Assembly: GCA_002696275.1 (NCBI GenBank)
Contig: NZRO01000052.1
Location: 31,493 to 74,884, forward strand
Source: Flavobacteriales bacterium
GTDB lineage: Bacteria > Bacteroidota > Bacteroidia > Flavobacteriales > BACL11
DNA length: 43,392 nt
Direction of reading: 5' to 3'
Shown here: positions 20,059 through 31,092 of the stretch, piece after piece
Position numbering within the stretch: position 1 is the stretch's first letter
Layout: every line of letters starts with the position of its first letter
Translations under genes and position numbers: made by a program
Notes under the pieces: generated by a model
What the model was told of the DNA's origin: nothing
Seen by the model: only the letters and a program-made list of their open reading frames with translations
The model's database searches: none

Positions 20059-22995
20059 ATGAAACCTAAACAACTTTTAACAATTACTTTAATAGTATTA
20101 TCACTATCCTATATGGCAATTAATTTAAATTCAAATGAAAAAATGAAAATTGAAAATAATTACGAATATGTAGAAAACGATCCTTTAAATGCTAGAGTCT
20201 ATACTTTAGATAATGGATTAAAAGTATATTTGACTTCTTATGCTGATGCTCCTAGAGTTCAAACTAATATAGCGGTAAGAGCCGGTAGTAAAAATGATCC
20301 TTCTGAAGCGACTGGTTTAGCTCATTATCTAGAACATATGCTTTTTAAAGGAACAGATATTTATGGCACTTTAGATTTTGAAAAGGAAAAACCATTATTA
20401 GATAAAATTGAGGAATTATATGAAGAATATAGATCCATAGATATGTCAGATGTCAAAAACAGAGATATAGTATGGTCCCAAATAGATTCTATCTCTGGAG
20501 AAGCTGCAAAATATGCTATCGCTAACGAGTATGATAAAATGGTTACTGCACTTGGCGCAAAAGGAACAAATGCTTACACTTCTAACGAAAAGACAGTTTA
20601 TATAAACGATATTCCTTCTAATCAAATTGAAAAGTGGTTAAAATTAGAAGCGGAAAGATTCAGATATCCTGTGTTTAGATTATTCCATACTGAGTTAGAA
20701 ACTGTTTATGAAGAAAAAAATAGAGGTTTAGATAATGATGGAAGAAAAATGTTTGAGGCACTCTTAGATGGATTATTTCCAACACATCAATATGGTCAAC
20801 AAACAACAATTGGTACAATTGAGCATTTGAAAAATCCTTCATTACTTGAAATAAGAAAATATTTTGATAAATATTATGTGCCAAATAATATGGCAATCTG
20901 TTTATCAGGAGATTTTGATTATGATGAGACAATTAAATTAGTAGAAAAGTATTGGGGAGATTTTGAGCAAAAAGATAATCCTGTCTTTGATGTGATTCAA
21001 GAGGCTCCAATTAAAGAAGTCGTTACTAAAGAGGTCTGGGGACCGGAAGCTGAAAGATTATATATTGGCTTTCGTTTTGATGGGGCGAATACGGAACAAT
21101 CACGAATGTTAACAATGATAGATATGGTTTTATCTAATTCTTCTGCAGGGTTAATTGATCTAAACTTAAATCAATCTCAGAAAGTGATAGGAGGTGGTTG
21201 TTTTCCATTGGTAATGAAAGATTACTCTATTCATGGGTTTTATGGTAGCCCAAAACCAGATCAATCATTAGAAGATGTGAAGGATTTATTACTTTCTCAA
21301 ATAGAAGAAGTAAAGGAGGGAAATTTTCCTGATTGGTTAGTTAGTGCTATTATTTCCGATTTAAAATTAACTCAGATTAAAAAGCTGGAAACGAATATTG
21401 GAAGAGCTAATGAGTTTGTGGATGCTTTTATATTAGATATAACATGGGATGAACATCAAAACGAGATGTTGGAGTTAGAGAAAATAACAAAGCAAGATAT
21501 TGTTGATTTTGCGAATGCAAATTATTCTGATAATAATTATGTCGTTGTTTACAAGAGAAATGGTGAGGACACATCTATTCCAAAAGTGGAAAAACCTGTA
21601 ATTACTCCTGTTAATGTTAATAGAGATGATCAAACAGATTTTTTGATTAATTTATCTGAGGAGAAAGTAAAGGATATAGAGCCTGTTTTTCTGAATTTTG
21701 AAGAGGATATTAAAATTTCATCTGTAGGTGATGTAGAGTTATTGTATAAAGAAAATATAGAAAATGAAAGATTCAGATTGAATTATGTTATTGATATTGG
21801 AACAAATCATGATAATAGGCTAAAACTCGCTACAGATTACCTTAAATTTTTAGGCACTTATGAATTATCACCTGCTGAGGTTCAACAAGAGTTTTACAAG
21901 TTAGGTTGTGAAGTTTCTTTTCAATCCGGAAATGATAAAACACAGCTTTCTTTAAGTGGTTTGCAGTCAAATTTTGAGGCTTCTTTACAATTGTTTGAGG
22001 ATATCTTAGCGAACGCAAAGGCAGATAAGGTGGCTCTTGAAAATTTAAAATTAGCAACAATTAAAGAAAGGAATGATGCTAAACTAAATAAACAAACTAT
22101 TTTATGGTCTGCAATGATGAATTATGCTAAACATGGTGAGAATTCTGCTTTTAGAAATAAAATTTCTCAAGAGGAGTTAAATAATGTTACATCTTCTGAT
22201 CTATTAGATTTGATTAAAAATTTAACTTCTTATAGACATAGAATCACCTATTATGGTCCCGAGAAAATAAATGAAGTTTCTAATAGTTTAAATACACACC
22301 ATTCAAGTAATATTAATCTGAAACAAATTCCAGATGGAACAATCTACGAGGAATTACCTTTAGATATTCCTACAGTTTTTGTTGTAGATTACGAAATGCA
22401 ACAAGCTGAAATATTGTTACTTGCAAAAGGAGGAGAATTAAATGTATCAGATATTCCAAAAATAAAATTCCATAATTCTTATTTTGGTGGAGGAATGAGT
22501 TCTATTGTTTTTCAAGATATGAGAGAGTCGAAAGCTCTTGCTTATTCTGTATATAGCACTTACTCTGTACCTAAAGAACCAGGAAAAGCACACTATTCTT
22601 TCTCTTATGTAGGAACTCAGTCTGATAAACTGCAAGAAGCTTTATTAAGTATGACAGATTTGTTAGAAAATATGCCACAAGCTGATGAGAATATGAACAA
22701 TGCAAAGGAGGGTATTGAACAAAAAATCAGAACTGAGAGATTGACAAGATCAAAAGTGTTGTCAGAATATGAAAAAGCCAAAAAAATGGGAATTAATTAC
22801 GATATCAGAGAAGATGTTTATAATGAGGTTCAATCTTTTGATATGAATACACTTATTGATTTCCATAATAACTATGTTGCAGAAAAAAACAGAGTTGTAA
22901 TGATACTTGGTGATAAAGACAGGTTAGATATGGATGTGTTAAATGAGTATGGAGAAATTAAGTTTCTTACTCTTGAAGATATTTTTGGATATTAA
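20059..22995 (+). CDS. M16 family zinc metallopeptidase (two-domain)
   Basis: HYLEHMLFKGT (HxxEH) with downstream E; duplicated M16 architecture; N-terminal signal/anchor. Confidence 0.93.
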   Translation: MKPKQLLTITLIVLSLSYMAINLNSNEKMKIENNYEYVENDPLNARVYTLDNGLKVYLTSYADAPRVQTNIAVRAGSKNDPSEATGLAHYLEHMLFKGTDIYGTLDFEKEKPLLDKIEELYEEYRSIDMSDVKNRDIVWSQIDSISGEAAKYAIANEYDKMVTALGAKGTNAYTSNEKTVYINDIPSNQIEKWLKLEAERFRYPVFRLFHTELETVYEEKNRGLDNDGRKMFEALLDGLFPTHQYGQQTTIGTIEHLKNPSLLEIRKYFDKYYVPNNMAICLSGDFDYDETIKLVEKYWGDFEQKDNPVFDVIQEAPIKEVVTKEVWGPEAERLYIGFRFDGANTEQSRMLTMIDMVLSNSSAGLIDLNLNQSQKVIGGGCFPLVMKDYSIHGFYGSPKPDQSLEDVKDLLLSQIEEVKEGNFPDWLVSAIISDLKLTQIKKLETNIGRANEFVDAFILDITWDEHQNEMLELEKITKQDIVDFANANYSDNNYVVVYKRNGEDTSIPKVEKPVITPVNVNRDDQTDFLINLSEEKVKDIEPVFLNFEEDIKISSVGDVELLYKENIENERFRLNYVIDIGTNHDNRLKLATDYLKFLGTYELSPAEVQQEFYKLGCEVSFQSGNDKTQLSLSGLQSNFEASLQLFEDILANAKADKVALENLKLATIKERNDAKLNKQTILWSAMMNYAKHGENSAFRNKISQEELNNVTSSDLLDLIKNLTSYRHRITYYGPEKINEVSNSLNTHHSSNINLKQIPDGTIYEELPLDIPTVFVVDYEMQQAEILLLAKGGELNVSDIPKIKFHNSYFGGGMSSIVFQDMRESKALAYSVYSTYSVPKEPGKAHYSFSYVGTQSDKLQEALLSMTDLLENMPQADENMNNAKEGIEQKIRTERLTRSKVLSEYEKAKKMGINYDIREDVYNEVQSFDMNTLIDFHNNYVAEKNRVVMILGDKDRLDMDVLNEYGEIKFLTLEDIFGY

Positions 22996-23024
22996 TAAAA
23001 TTGTAAATAAGTAAACGAGAATTG

Positions 23025-25253
23025 ATGAGTAATAATAAATTAAAAATAATTTATACAAAAACGGATGAAGCGCCTATGCTTGCTACTCATTCTTTTTTAC
23101 CGATTGTAAGTGCGTTTGTGAAAAATGCGGGGATTGAGTTAGAAACTAAAGACATCTCTCTTGCCGCAAGGGTGTTAGCTGCATTCCCAGAGTATTTAGA
23201 TGAAGAAGATAGAGTTAATGACGCTTTATCCGAATTGGCAGATTTAGTGAAAGAGCCAGAGGCAAATATTATAAAACTACCAAATATTTCAGCTTCTGTT
23301 CCTCAGTTAAAAGCAACAATCATAGAGTTGCAATCAAAGGGATTGAATGTTCCAGATTATCCAGAATTGCCAAGTTCTGAAGAGGAAAAGAAAATTCAGG
23401 CAAGATATAACAAAGTGAAAGGTTCTGCTGTAAATCCAGTTTTAAGAGAAGGGAATTCAGACAGAAGAGCGCCTAAAGCGGTAAAAAATTATGCAAAGAT
23501 AAATCCTCATTCTATGGGAGAGTGGAGTTCTCATTCAAGAACTCATGTTTCAACTATGACTGAAGGAGATTTTTTTCATAATGAAAAATCTATTTGCGTG
23601 GAGAGTGCTACAACTGTAAAAATTGATTTTATTTCAAAAGAAGGTAAGAATTTTGTATTAAAAGATTCGGTACCACTATTATCAAATGAAATTATCGACG
23701 CATCTGTGATGAGTAAGAAATCTTTACTTTGTTTTTTAAAAAAAGAAATAAAAGATGCTAAAGATTCCGGAATTCTACTTTCGTTACATATGAAGGCGAC
23801 AATGATGAAGGTCTCAGATCCAATTATTTTTTCTTATGCCGTAAAAGTATTTTTTTCTGATTTGATTGAAAAACACTCTAAAACATTTGATGAGATTGGA
23901 GTAGATTTCAAGAATGGTTTTGGTGACTTAATAAGTAAAATTCAAAATCTACCAATTGATACAAAACGACAGATAGAAAGAGATATTGAGATTGCATTTG
24001 AGAATAATGCAAATCTCGCAATGGTAGATTCTGACAAAGGAATAACAAATCTTCATGTACCATCAGATGTAATTATTGATGCTTCTATGCCTGCAATGAT
24101 AAGAAACTCAGGTCAGATGTGGAATAAAGATAATAAAACAGAAGACACAAAAGCAATTATACCTGATAGTTCTTATGCTAGTGTATATTCCGCTACTATT
24201 GATTTTTGTAAAAAGTATGGAGCATTTAATCCAAAAACAATGGGTACGGTACCAAATGTTGGTTTAATGGCTCAAAAGGCAGAAGAGTATGGATCGCATG
24301 ATAAGACTTTTGAAATTGCTGAAAAAGGAACTGTTAGAGTGGTAGATTCATTTGGAGAGATATTGATTCAGCATAATGTAGAAGAGGGAGATATCTGGAG
24401 AATGTGTCAAACAAAAGATGATCCAATTAAAGATTGGGTAAAACTGGCTGTAAATAGAGCTAAAGCTACTAATTGGCCAGCTGTTTTTTGGTTAAATAAA
24501 AATAGAGCTCATGATGCAGAATTAATTAAAAAGGTAAATAATTACTTACAAGATCATGATACTAAAAACTTAGATTTAAGAGTTTTATCTCCATATGACG
24601 CTACGATTTTCACATTACATAGACTTAAAGAAGGTAAAAATACTATTTCTGTATCTGGTAATGTACTAAGAGATTACCTTACGGATTTATTTCCTATTTT
24701 AGAATTGGGCACTTCAGCAAAAATGCTTTCTATTGTTCCTTTAATGAATGGAGGGGGGTTGTTTGAAACTGGCGCAGGAGGATCAGCACCAAAACATGTT
24801 CATCAATTACTTTCAGAAGGGCATTTAAGATGGGATTCTCTTGGTGAGTTCTTAGCTTTAATTGAATCCTTAAGACATCTTGCGGAGGTAAATGGAAATA
24901 ATAAAGCGAAATTAATGTCAGATACTTTAGAAAATGCTACAGAAAAATTACTTAAAACTGGTAAATCACCTAAAAGAAAAGTCGGAGAGTTAGATAATAG
25001 AGGGTCACATTATTATTTAGCGAAATATTGGGCAGAGGAATTGTCCTCTCAGACTGAACAGATTGATTTAAAAGAAATATTTTTATTAGTATCTGATAAA
25101 TTAAATTCCTTTGAAGATGTAATAGTTGAGGAACTTAATAATTCTCAAGGAAATAAAGAAGATATTGATGGCTATTATTATCCTAATACAGATTTAGTGT
25201 ATAGTGTTATGAGACCAAGTAATTCGTTAAATGAAATAGTGAACGACTTATAG
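23025..25253 (+). CDS. icd: Monomeric NADP-dependent isocitrate dehydrogenase
   Basis: [77 protein letters not shown] track starts at TTG 23022; the adjacent ATG is likelier. Confidence 0.95.
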   Translation: MSNNKLKIIYTKTDEAPMLATHSFLPIVSAFVKNAGIELETKDISLAARVLAAFPEYLDEEDRVNDALSELADLVKEPEANIIKLPNISASVPQLKATIIELQSKGLNVPDYPELPSSEEEKKIQARYNKVKGSAVNPVLREGNSDRRAPKAVKNYAKINPHSMGEWSSHSRTHVSTMTEGDFFHNEKSICVESATTVKIDFISKEGKNFVLKDSVPLLSNEIIDASVMSKKSLLCFLKKEIKDAKDSGILLSLHMKATMMKVSDPIIFSYAVKVFFSDLIEKHSKTFDEIGVDFKNGFGDLISKIQNLPIDTKRQIERDIEIAFENNANLAMVDSDKGITNLHVPSDVIIDASMPAMIRNSGQMWNKDNKTEDTKAIIPDSSYASVYSATIDFCKKYGAFNPKTMGTVPNVGLMAQKAEEYGSHDKTFEIAEKGTVRVVDSFGEILIQHNVEEGDIWRMCQTKDDPIKDWVKLAVNRAKATNWPAVFWLNKNRAHDAELIKKVNNYLQDHDTKNLDLRVLSPYDATIFTLHRLKEGKNTISVSGNVLRDYLTDLFPILELGTSAKMLSIVPLMNGGGLFETGAGGSAPKHVHQLLSEGHLRWDSLGEFLALIESLRHLAEVNGNNKAKLMSDTLENATEKLLKTGKSPKRKVGELDNRGSHYYLAKYWAEELSSQTEQIDLKEIFLLVSDKLNSFEDVIVEELNNSQGNKEDIDGYYYPNTDLVYSVMRPSNSLNEIVNDL

Positions 25254-25257
25254 ATTT

Positions 25258-26049
25258 TTAGTTTATCTTATTAATTATGTTTCTAAGTTGTATTTCGCTT
25301 AAATCTAATTTAATTTTTCCATTTTGAGTACAGGAAATTTTTCCATTCTGTTCAGAAATAATAATTGTTAATGCATCCGAATATTCAGAAATCCCAACCG
25401 CAGCCCTATGTCTCATTCCTAATTCTCCAGGAAAATCGTCATCATTAGTTACGGGTAATATACATCTAGCGGCTACAATTCTATTGTTTCTGATTACAAT
25501 AGCTCCATCATGTAATGGAGAGTTTTTGTAAAAAATGCTTTCGATTAATGGGTAGCTAATTTTACTATCAATTTGAATTGCATTTTCGCAAATAAAACTT
25601 AAATCATCTGTTTGTGTAATAACAATAATTGCTCCAGTTTTTGTTTTTTGAAATTCTCTACAAGCTTTTAAAATTGCTTTAATATTTAAATTTCCTTCAT
25701 TTTCAGAATTGAAGAATTTTAATAGATGTTTGTTTTTAATCAATTTCCCTTTTCCTAACTGACTTAGATATTTTCTTATTTCTTGTTGAAATAAAATTAC
25801 AATAACAATAAAAGTAATACTTATAAATCCTCCTAGGATTTGTGTGATAAATTTCATTCTGAGAACATCAACAAGTTGATATAAAAAGTAAATTGCGATA
25901 AGGCTGAAAAAAATATTGATAGCCGCAGTTCCTCTGGCTAACTTATATAATCTGTAAAGCAAATAGGATACTAAACTCAAATCAATAATATCCATGATGG
26001 AAATATCATATGATCCTATAGTAAAGATTGATTCCCAAATTATATCCAT
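25258..26049 (-). CDS. cdaA: Diadenylate cyclase (DisA_N, CdaA type)
   Basis: Three TM segments then NSPLHDGAIVIRNNRIVAARCILPVT and GMRHRAAVGISE (DGA...RHR motifs). Confidence 0.95.
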   Translation of the reverse strand: MDIIWESIFTIGSYDISIMDIIDLSLVSYLLYRLYKLARGTAAINIFFSLIAIYFLYQLVDVLRMKFITQILGGFISITFIVIVILFQQEIRKYLSQLGKGKLIKNKHLLKFFNSENEGNLNIKAILKACREFQKTKTGAIIVITQTDDLSFICENAIQIDSKISYPLIESIFYKNSPLHDGAIVIRNNRIVAARCILPVTNDDDFPGELGMRHRAAVGISEYSDALTIIISEQNGKISCTQNGKIKLDLSEIQLRNIINKIN

Positions 26050-26052
26050 AAA

Positions 26053-26874
26053 TTATTTGTTTTTTGCGAAATTAGTAATTTTTATGCACTCTACAGCTTC
26101 TTTTACATCATGAACTCTTAAGATGTTAGCTCCTTTTGTTAGAGAAAGAGTATTTGTTATAGTTGTTCCATTTAAAGCGGATTCTGGTTCGCATTCTAAT
26201 AAATTATATATCATACTTTTTCTGCTAGTGCCAATTAATATAGGAACTTTAAGAGATTTAAATTTATCTAAGTTATTAAGAATTTCGTAATTATGGTTAA
26301 TTGTTTTGCCAAAACCAAATCCAGGATCTATAATAAGATTATTGATTCCAAGTTTTTTAAGGATTTTAATTTTCTTTTCAAAGTAGGATAATATATCATC
26401 AACTACATTGTGATATACAGGTTTTTTTTGCATGTTTTTTGGAGTATTTTGCATATGCATTATTATGTAGGGTACATTGTATTTTGCGATGACAGAAAAC
26501 ATTTTTTCGTCTAAATCTCCAGCTGAAATATCGTTAATAATATCTGCTCCATTGTTAATACTTTTTTCGGCAATTTCAGATCTATAAGTATCGATTGAAA
26601 TTAATATATCATTAAACTCATCTCTAAGTGCTATTAAAACATCTTTTAATTTGCCCCATTCTTCTTCCTTTGAAATCTCTTCACTTCCTGGTTTTGAGGA
26701 TTGAGCTCCTAAATCAATTATCCCTGCTCCCTCTTCAATCATTTTTCTAGCTTGTTCAATTGCTTTTTCTGTAGTATTATATTTTTTACCATCAAAAAAA
26801 GAATTGTTGGTAAGATTTAAAATTCCCATTACCATTTTTGTTGATAAGTCTATTTTATTCTGTTTTTTCTTCAT
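26053..26874 (-). CDS. folP: Dihydropteroate synthase
   Basis: MGILNLTNNSFFDGKKY; GAGIIDLGAQSSKPG; IIDPGFGFGKTINHNYEIL. Confidence 0.95.
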   Translation of the reverse strand: MKKKQNKIDLSTKMVMGILNLTNNSFFDGKKYNTTEKAIEQARKMIEEGAGIIDLGAQSSKPGSEEISKEEEWGKLKDVLIALRDEFNDILISIDTYRSEIAEKSINNGADIINDISAGDLDEKMFSVIAKYNVPYIIMHMQNTPKNMQKKPVYHNVVDDILSYFEKKIKILKKLGINNLIIDPGFGFGKTINHNYEILNNLDKFKSLKVPILIGTSRKSMIYNLLECEPESALNGTTITNTLSLTKGANILRVHDVKEAVECIKITNFAKNK

Positions 26875-26927
26875 TTTGATTACTTGTAAAAAGATGTATA
26901 TTTCGGCTTTATTATTTAAAAATATTT

Positions 26928-27473
26928 ATGGAAAAAACTATATCCGAATTTGATTCAATAATAAAAAAATGTGAGGACATTTTTGCTAAAAAGATGAAAG
27001 ATTATGGTTCAGCTTGGAGAATTCTTAGAATCAGTTCTCTTACAGATCAGATTTTTATAAAAGCACAACGCATAAGAAGTATTGAAGAAAAAGGTTCTCA
27101 AAGAGTAGCAGAAGGAGTCATGAGTGAATTTATTGGAATAGTAAATTATTCCATAATTGGACTGATTCAATTAGATTTAGGTGTTTCGGAACAATCTGAA
27201 GAATTGAAGTATGATGAAGCTATGAATTTGTTTGAAAAATATGCAATACAAGCTAAAGAATTGATGTTAAATAAGAACCATGATTATGGTGAAGCTTGGA
27301 GAGATATGAGAGTGAGTTCTCTTACAGATTTAATTCTTCAAAAATTATTGAGAGTAAAACAGATTGAAGATAATAAGGGGAATACAATCATTTCCGAAGG
27401 AATTGACGCTAATTATTTAGACATGTTAAACTATTCAGTATTTGCATTAATAAAACTTAAAAAACCATTATGA
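26928..27473 (+). CDS. DUF1599 protein with two tandem copies of the domain
   Basis: Internal repeat: AKKMKDYGSAWRILRISSLTDQIFIKAQRIRSIE / LNKNHDYGEAWRDMRVSSLTDLILQKLLRVKQIE; next to folP as in other Bacteroidota. Confidence 0.85.
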   Translation: MEKTISEFDSIIKKCEDIFAKKMKDYGSAWRILRISSLTDQIFIKAQRIRSIEEKGSQRVAEGVMSEFIGIVNYSIIGLIQLDLGVSEQSEELKYDEAMNLFEKYAIQAKELMLNKNHDYGEAWRDMRVSSLTDLILQKLLRVKQIEDNKGNTIISEGIDANYLDMLNYSVFALIKLKKPL

Positions 27474-28423
27474 AAACTACAGAACAAAAAATAATTTTTT
27501 CTTTAAGAATATTAATTTCAGGCTTGTTTTTACTTTCGGCAATTGCAAAATTATATCCAACACCAATTTTTGGAATTACAAAGGTTTTTGAACAAGGACA
27601 ATTAATTCCAATGGGATTTTCAGAATCCTTAGCCCCTTATTTTTCTAGATTTATTATTGGTGCCGAGATATTTTTATCTATTACAATGTTATTTAATAAT
27701 TATTTGAAAAGATTGATTGTTCCTTTATCTTTTGCAATGGTTACGATATTTAGTATTCATCTCTCAACTCAAATTTTTGGAGATTCTGAGAATTGTGGAT
27801 GCTTTGGAGATTTAATTCCTATGACTCCACTACAAGCTCTAATTAAGAATATAATTACTTTGGTAATATTAGCTGTTATTTATAAAAAATCTACTGATGT
27901 TAGAGAGAAGTTTCAAAGATTGGTTATTCTGTTTTTATTAATATCAACCTTAATGTTCTCTTTAATTCCAATATCTTATCAATCAAAATCTTTAGAGGGA
28001 GCAGCTTCTTCTGATGAATTTCTTTTATATGTAGAGAGTGATGAATTTAGTAGAGGTTTAGGCCCAAAGATTCTTTGTTTTTTCGATGCGGGATGTGAAC
28101 ACTGTCAGCATTCAGCAAGAAGTTTGGATTCTCTTTCTAAATTAAATGAGAGTTTTCCACCTGTACATATTGTTTTTTCTGATACAGAAGAAGCAAAGAT
28201 TCCGGAATTTTTTGAAGTAGCAGGAAAAGAATACCCCTATCAAGTTATGCCATTTGCAAATTACGAAACAGATGAGGTGGATAGTTATATGGAGATAACT
28301 TTTCCAGATTATGATAATCCTGTTATTATTTTATATGATGGAAATAGACAAGTTAAGTTGTACGCTGGTACATCAGAAAATGAGTTTAGTGCTGAGGACT
28401 TAAATAGAATTCTATACGAATAA
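27470..28423 (+). CDS. BT_3928-like protein: DoxX/MauE-like membrane domain plus thioredoxin-like CxxC domain
   Basis: LRILISGLFLLSAIAKLYPTPIFGITKVFEQGQLIPMG; NCGCFGDLIPMT; CFFDAGCEHCQHSARSL; ATGA overlap with previous gene. Confidence 0.8.
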   Translation: MKTTEQKIIFSLRILISGLFLLSAIAKLYPTPIFGITKVFEQGQLIPMGFSESLAPYFSRFIIGAEIFLSITMLFNNYLKRLIVPLSFAMVTIFSIHLSTQIFGDSENCGCFGDLIPMTPLQALIKNIITLVILAVIYKKSTDVREKFQRLVILFLLISTLMFSLIPISYQSKSLEGAASSDEFLLYVESDEFSRGLGPKILCFFDAGCEHCQHSARSLDSLSKLNESFPPVHIVFSDTEEAKIPEFFEVAGKEYPYQVMPFANYETDEVDSYMEITFPDYDNPVIILYDGNRQVKLYAGTSENEFSAEDLNRILYE

Positions 28424-28430
28424 ATTATTT

Positions 28431-29519
28431 GTGACAAAATACATTGTTAAAAAAATGTTTTACGGATTCCTTGTATTATGGGGAGTTATAAGTCTTGTTT
28501 TCTTTTTATTTCAGGTAATGCCAGGTGATCCAGCTCGAATGATGCTTTCTCAAAGAGAAGATTCTAAGCAGTTAGAGGTAATTAAAGAGCAATATGGTTT
28601 TGATAAACCAGTATTAATACAATATTTTTTATATCTAAATGACATATCTCCTGTCTCGATTCATGATATTTCAGATGAAAATAGCTATACTTATTTATCC
28701 GAAAGAAAATATAATTTTATCTCAATTCTTTCATTTAAAAATAGAAGTATAGTTGTTAAATTTCCTTATTTAAGAGAATCATTTGTAAAAAGGGGGAAGA
28801 CGGTTAATTCTGTTATTTCTGAAACATTTCCACTTACTATTATTTTAGCACTTAGTTCTATAATTTTTGCAATTATTATTGGTCTGTCATTAGGGGTAGT
28901 GACTGCTTTATATAAAGATACATTTTTAGATAGATCCATATTGTTTTTTTCTGTGTTTGGAATGTCTTTACCTTCTTTTTTCATTTCCATAATAATAGCT
29001 TGGTTTTTTGCATTTATATTACATGATTTTACAGGACTAAGTATGACAGGAAGTTTGTTCGAAGTTGACGATTATGGTAGGGGTACTTATTTAAATTTAA
29101 AGAATTTAATTTTACCAGCACTAACATTAGGGATTAGACCTCTATCTGTAATTATTCAATTAAGTCGAAGCTCCATGTTAGAAGTATTGAAGATGGATTA
29201 TATTCGAACTGCTAGTGCAAAAGGACTTTCTAGATTTATGGTAGTTTTCAAACATGCATTGAGAAACTCATTAAATCCCATTGTTACCGTAGTATCAGGA
29301 TGGTTTGCATCTCTGTTGGCTGGAGCTGTTTTTGTAGAGTACATTTTTGCGTGGAACGGAATAGGAAAAGAACTAGTTGACGCTTTAAATAATCTTGATA
29401 TGCCTATAGTTATGGGTTCAGTTTTGATTATTTCATTAGTTTTTGTTATTATTAATATAATGGTTGATATTACTTATGCTGTTATTGATCCCAGAAATAG
29501 ATTAAATAAAATAAAATGA
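28431..29519 (+). CDS. ABC transporter permease, DppB/OppB-like
   Basis: FFLFQVMPGDPARMMLSQR; PALTLGIRPLSVIIQLSRSSMLEVLKMDYIRTASAKGLS (EAA loop); GTG start. Confidence 0.9.
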   Translation: MTKYIVKKMFYGFLVLWGVISLVFFLFQVMPGDPARMMLSQREDSKQLEVIKEQYGFDKPVLIQYFLYLNDISPVSIHDISDENSYTYLSERKYNFISILSFKNRSIVVKFPYLRESFVKRGKTVNSVISETFPLTIILALSSIIFAIIIGLSLGVVTALYKDTFLDRSILFFSVFGMSLPSFFISIIIAWFFAFILHDFTGLSMTGSLFEVDDYGRGTYLNLKNLILPALTLGIRPLSVIIQLSRSSMLEVLKMDYIRTASAKGLSRFMVVFKHALRNSLNPIVTVVSGWFASLLAGAVFVEYIFAWNGIGKELVDALNNLDMPIVMGSVLIISLVFVIINIMVDITYAVIDPRNRLNKIK

Positions 29520-30271
29520 GAAAAAATATTGTAGTAGGTAATTGGAAAATGAATTTAAAAAGGAAAGAATCTTTAGAGTTGGTTGAAGAGGTGATATCTA
29601 TGCTTAAAAATAATAATGTAGAAGTTGTTTTTGCTCCTTCTTATACTTATTTATATAAAGTAAATAAAATGTGTACTGATTTAAGTTATGTACACACGGC
29701 TTCTCAGAATATTAGTAAAAATAAAAATGGAGCGTTTACTGGAGAGGTTTCTGCAGAAATGATACATTCTTTGGGTGTAAAGTATATAATTTTAGGACAT
29801 TCAGAAAGGCGAGAATATTTTAATGAAACTAATACGGATTTGAGGACTAAAGTCGATCTTTCATTATCTAATAATTTAGATGTGATATTTTGTTGTGGAG
29901 AATCATTAAAACAAAGAGAGTCTGGAGTCCATTTTGATTGGATAAAATCTCAGATTGTTGAAAGTTTATTTCATTTAACAGAAGAAGAGTTTTCAAAAAT
30001 TGTAATTGCCTATGAACCAATTTGGGCTATTGGTACAGGTGTTACCGCAAGTTCATCTCAAGCAGAAGAAATTCATGCATATATAAGATCTGTCATCTCA
30101 GATAAATATGGTGAGAATGTGTCAGCAAACTGTTCTATTCTTTATGGTGGAAGCTGTAAGCCAAATAATGCTAGAGAATTATTCTCAAAAGAAAATATTG
30201 ATGGAGGACTCATAGGAGGTGCGTCATTAGATGCAAATAGTTTTGTAGAAATTATAAAGTCATTTCAATGA
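29516..30271 (+). CDS. tpiA: Triosephosphate isomerase
   Basis: VVGNWKMNLKR; YIILGHSERREYF; AYEPIWAIGTG; LIGGASLDANSF. Confidence 0.97.
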   Translation: MRKNIVVGNWKMNLKRKESLELVEEVISMLKNNNVEVVFAPSYTYLYKVNKMCTDLSYVHTASQNISKNKNGAFTGEVSAEMIHSLGVKYIILGHSERREYFNETNTDLRTKVDLSLSNNLDVIFCCGESLKQRESGVHFDWIKSQIVESLFHLTEEEFSKIVIAYEPIWAIGTGVTASSSQAEEIHAYIRSVISDKYGENVSANCSILYGGSCKPNNARELFSKENIDGGLIGGASLDANSFVEIIKSFQ

Positions 30272-31092
30272 ATTACATAGAATTATCATTTGTTCTGCAA
30301 GATAAAGATTTTATCTCTGATATAGTTGCTGCTAAATTAAATGAAATTGAGTTTGAAAGTTATGTAGTAACTGAAGACGGGGTAAATGCTTATATTCAGG
30401 AAAAATTTTATAATAAAGATAAGTTGAATTTAGTTTTATCTGATTTAGAAAACTTATTCTCATTTAATTATTCTATCAAATATATAAATCAAGAAAATTG
30501 GAATTCTAATTGGGAGAAAAATTTTGAACCGGTAGAAATAAATGAGAAATGTGTTATTAGAGCACATTTTCATGAAACAGTAGGCTGCAAGTATGAGATT
30601 GTTATTACACCTAAGATGTCATTCGGAACAGGACATCATGAAACTACTTTCTTAATGATTAATGAAATGTTTTGTTTGAATTTTAAAGGGAAATCAGTTT
30701 TAGATATAGGTTGTGGAACAGGAGTATTGGCAATTCTATCTAAAATGTTAGGATCTGAAGATACTTTAGGAATTGATATTAATGAATGGTCTTATGAGAA
30801 TTCTAAAGAAAATGCTGTTTTAAACAATATAGATTCAATTGAATTTTTACTAGGGGATATTAGTAGGATAAAAGGAGATTTTGATATTGTTTTAGCTAAC
30901 ATAAATAGGAATGTTATACTTTACGATATAGATAAATATTACAAGTCAATGAAAGAAAATTCAGATTTAATTTTAAGTGGTTTTCTTTCAGATGATGTTA
31001 CATTAATTAGAGAAAAAGCAGAAAGTTTAGGGCTTTCTTTAGTTTCTCAAAAAAATAAAGATAAATGGAATTTATTACATTTTATAAAATAA
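30268..31092 (+). CDS. prmA: Ribosomal protein L11 methyltransferase
   Basis: MSFGTGHHETTFLMINEM; VLDIGCGTGVLAILSKMLG; VLANINRNVIL. Confidence 0.93.
   Translation: MNYIELSFVLQDKDFISDIVAAKLNEIEFESYVVTEDGVNAYIQEKFYNKDKLNLVLSDLENLFSFNYSIKYINQENWNSNWEKNFEPVEINEKCVIRAHFHETVGCKYEIVITPKMSFGTGHHETTFLMINEMFCLNFKGKSVLDIGCGTGVLAILSKMLGSEDTLGIDINEWSYENSKENAVLNNIDSIEFLLGDISRIKGDFDIVLANINRNVILYDIDKYYKSMKENSDLILSGFLSDDVTLIREKAESLGLSLVSQKNKDKWNLLHFIK

Noticed and set aside
19230-22635. Minus-strand ORFs 19230-19445, 20675-20932, 21842-22060, 22447-22635
   Set aside because: Antisense to dnaX and the M16 peptidase; no support.
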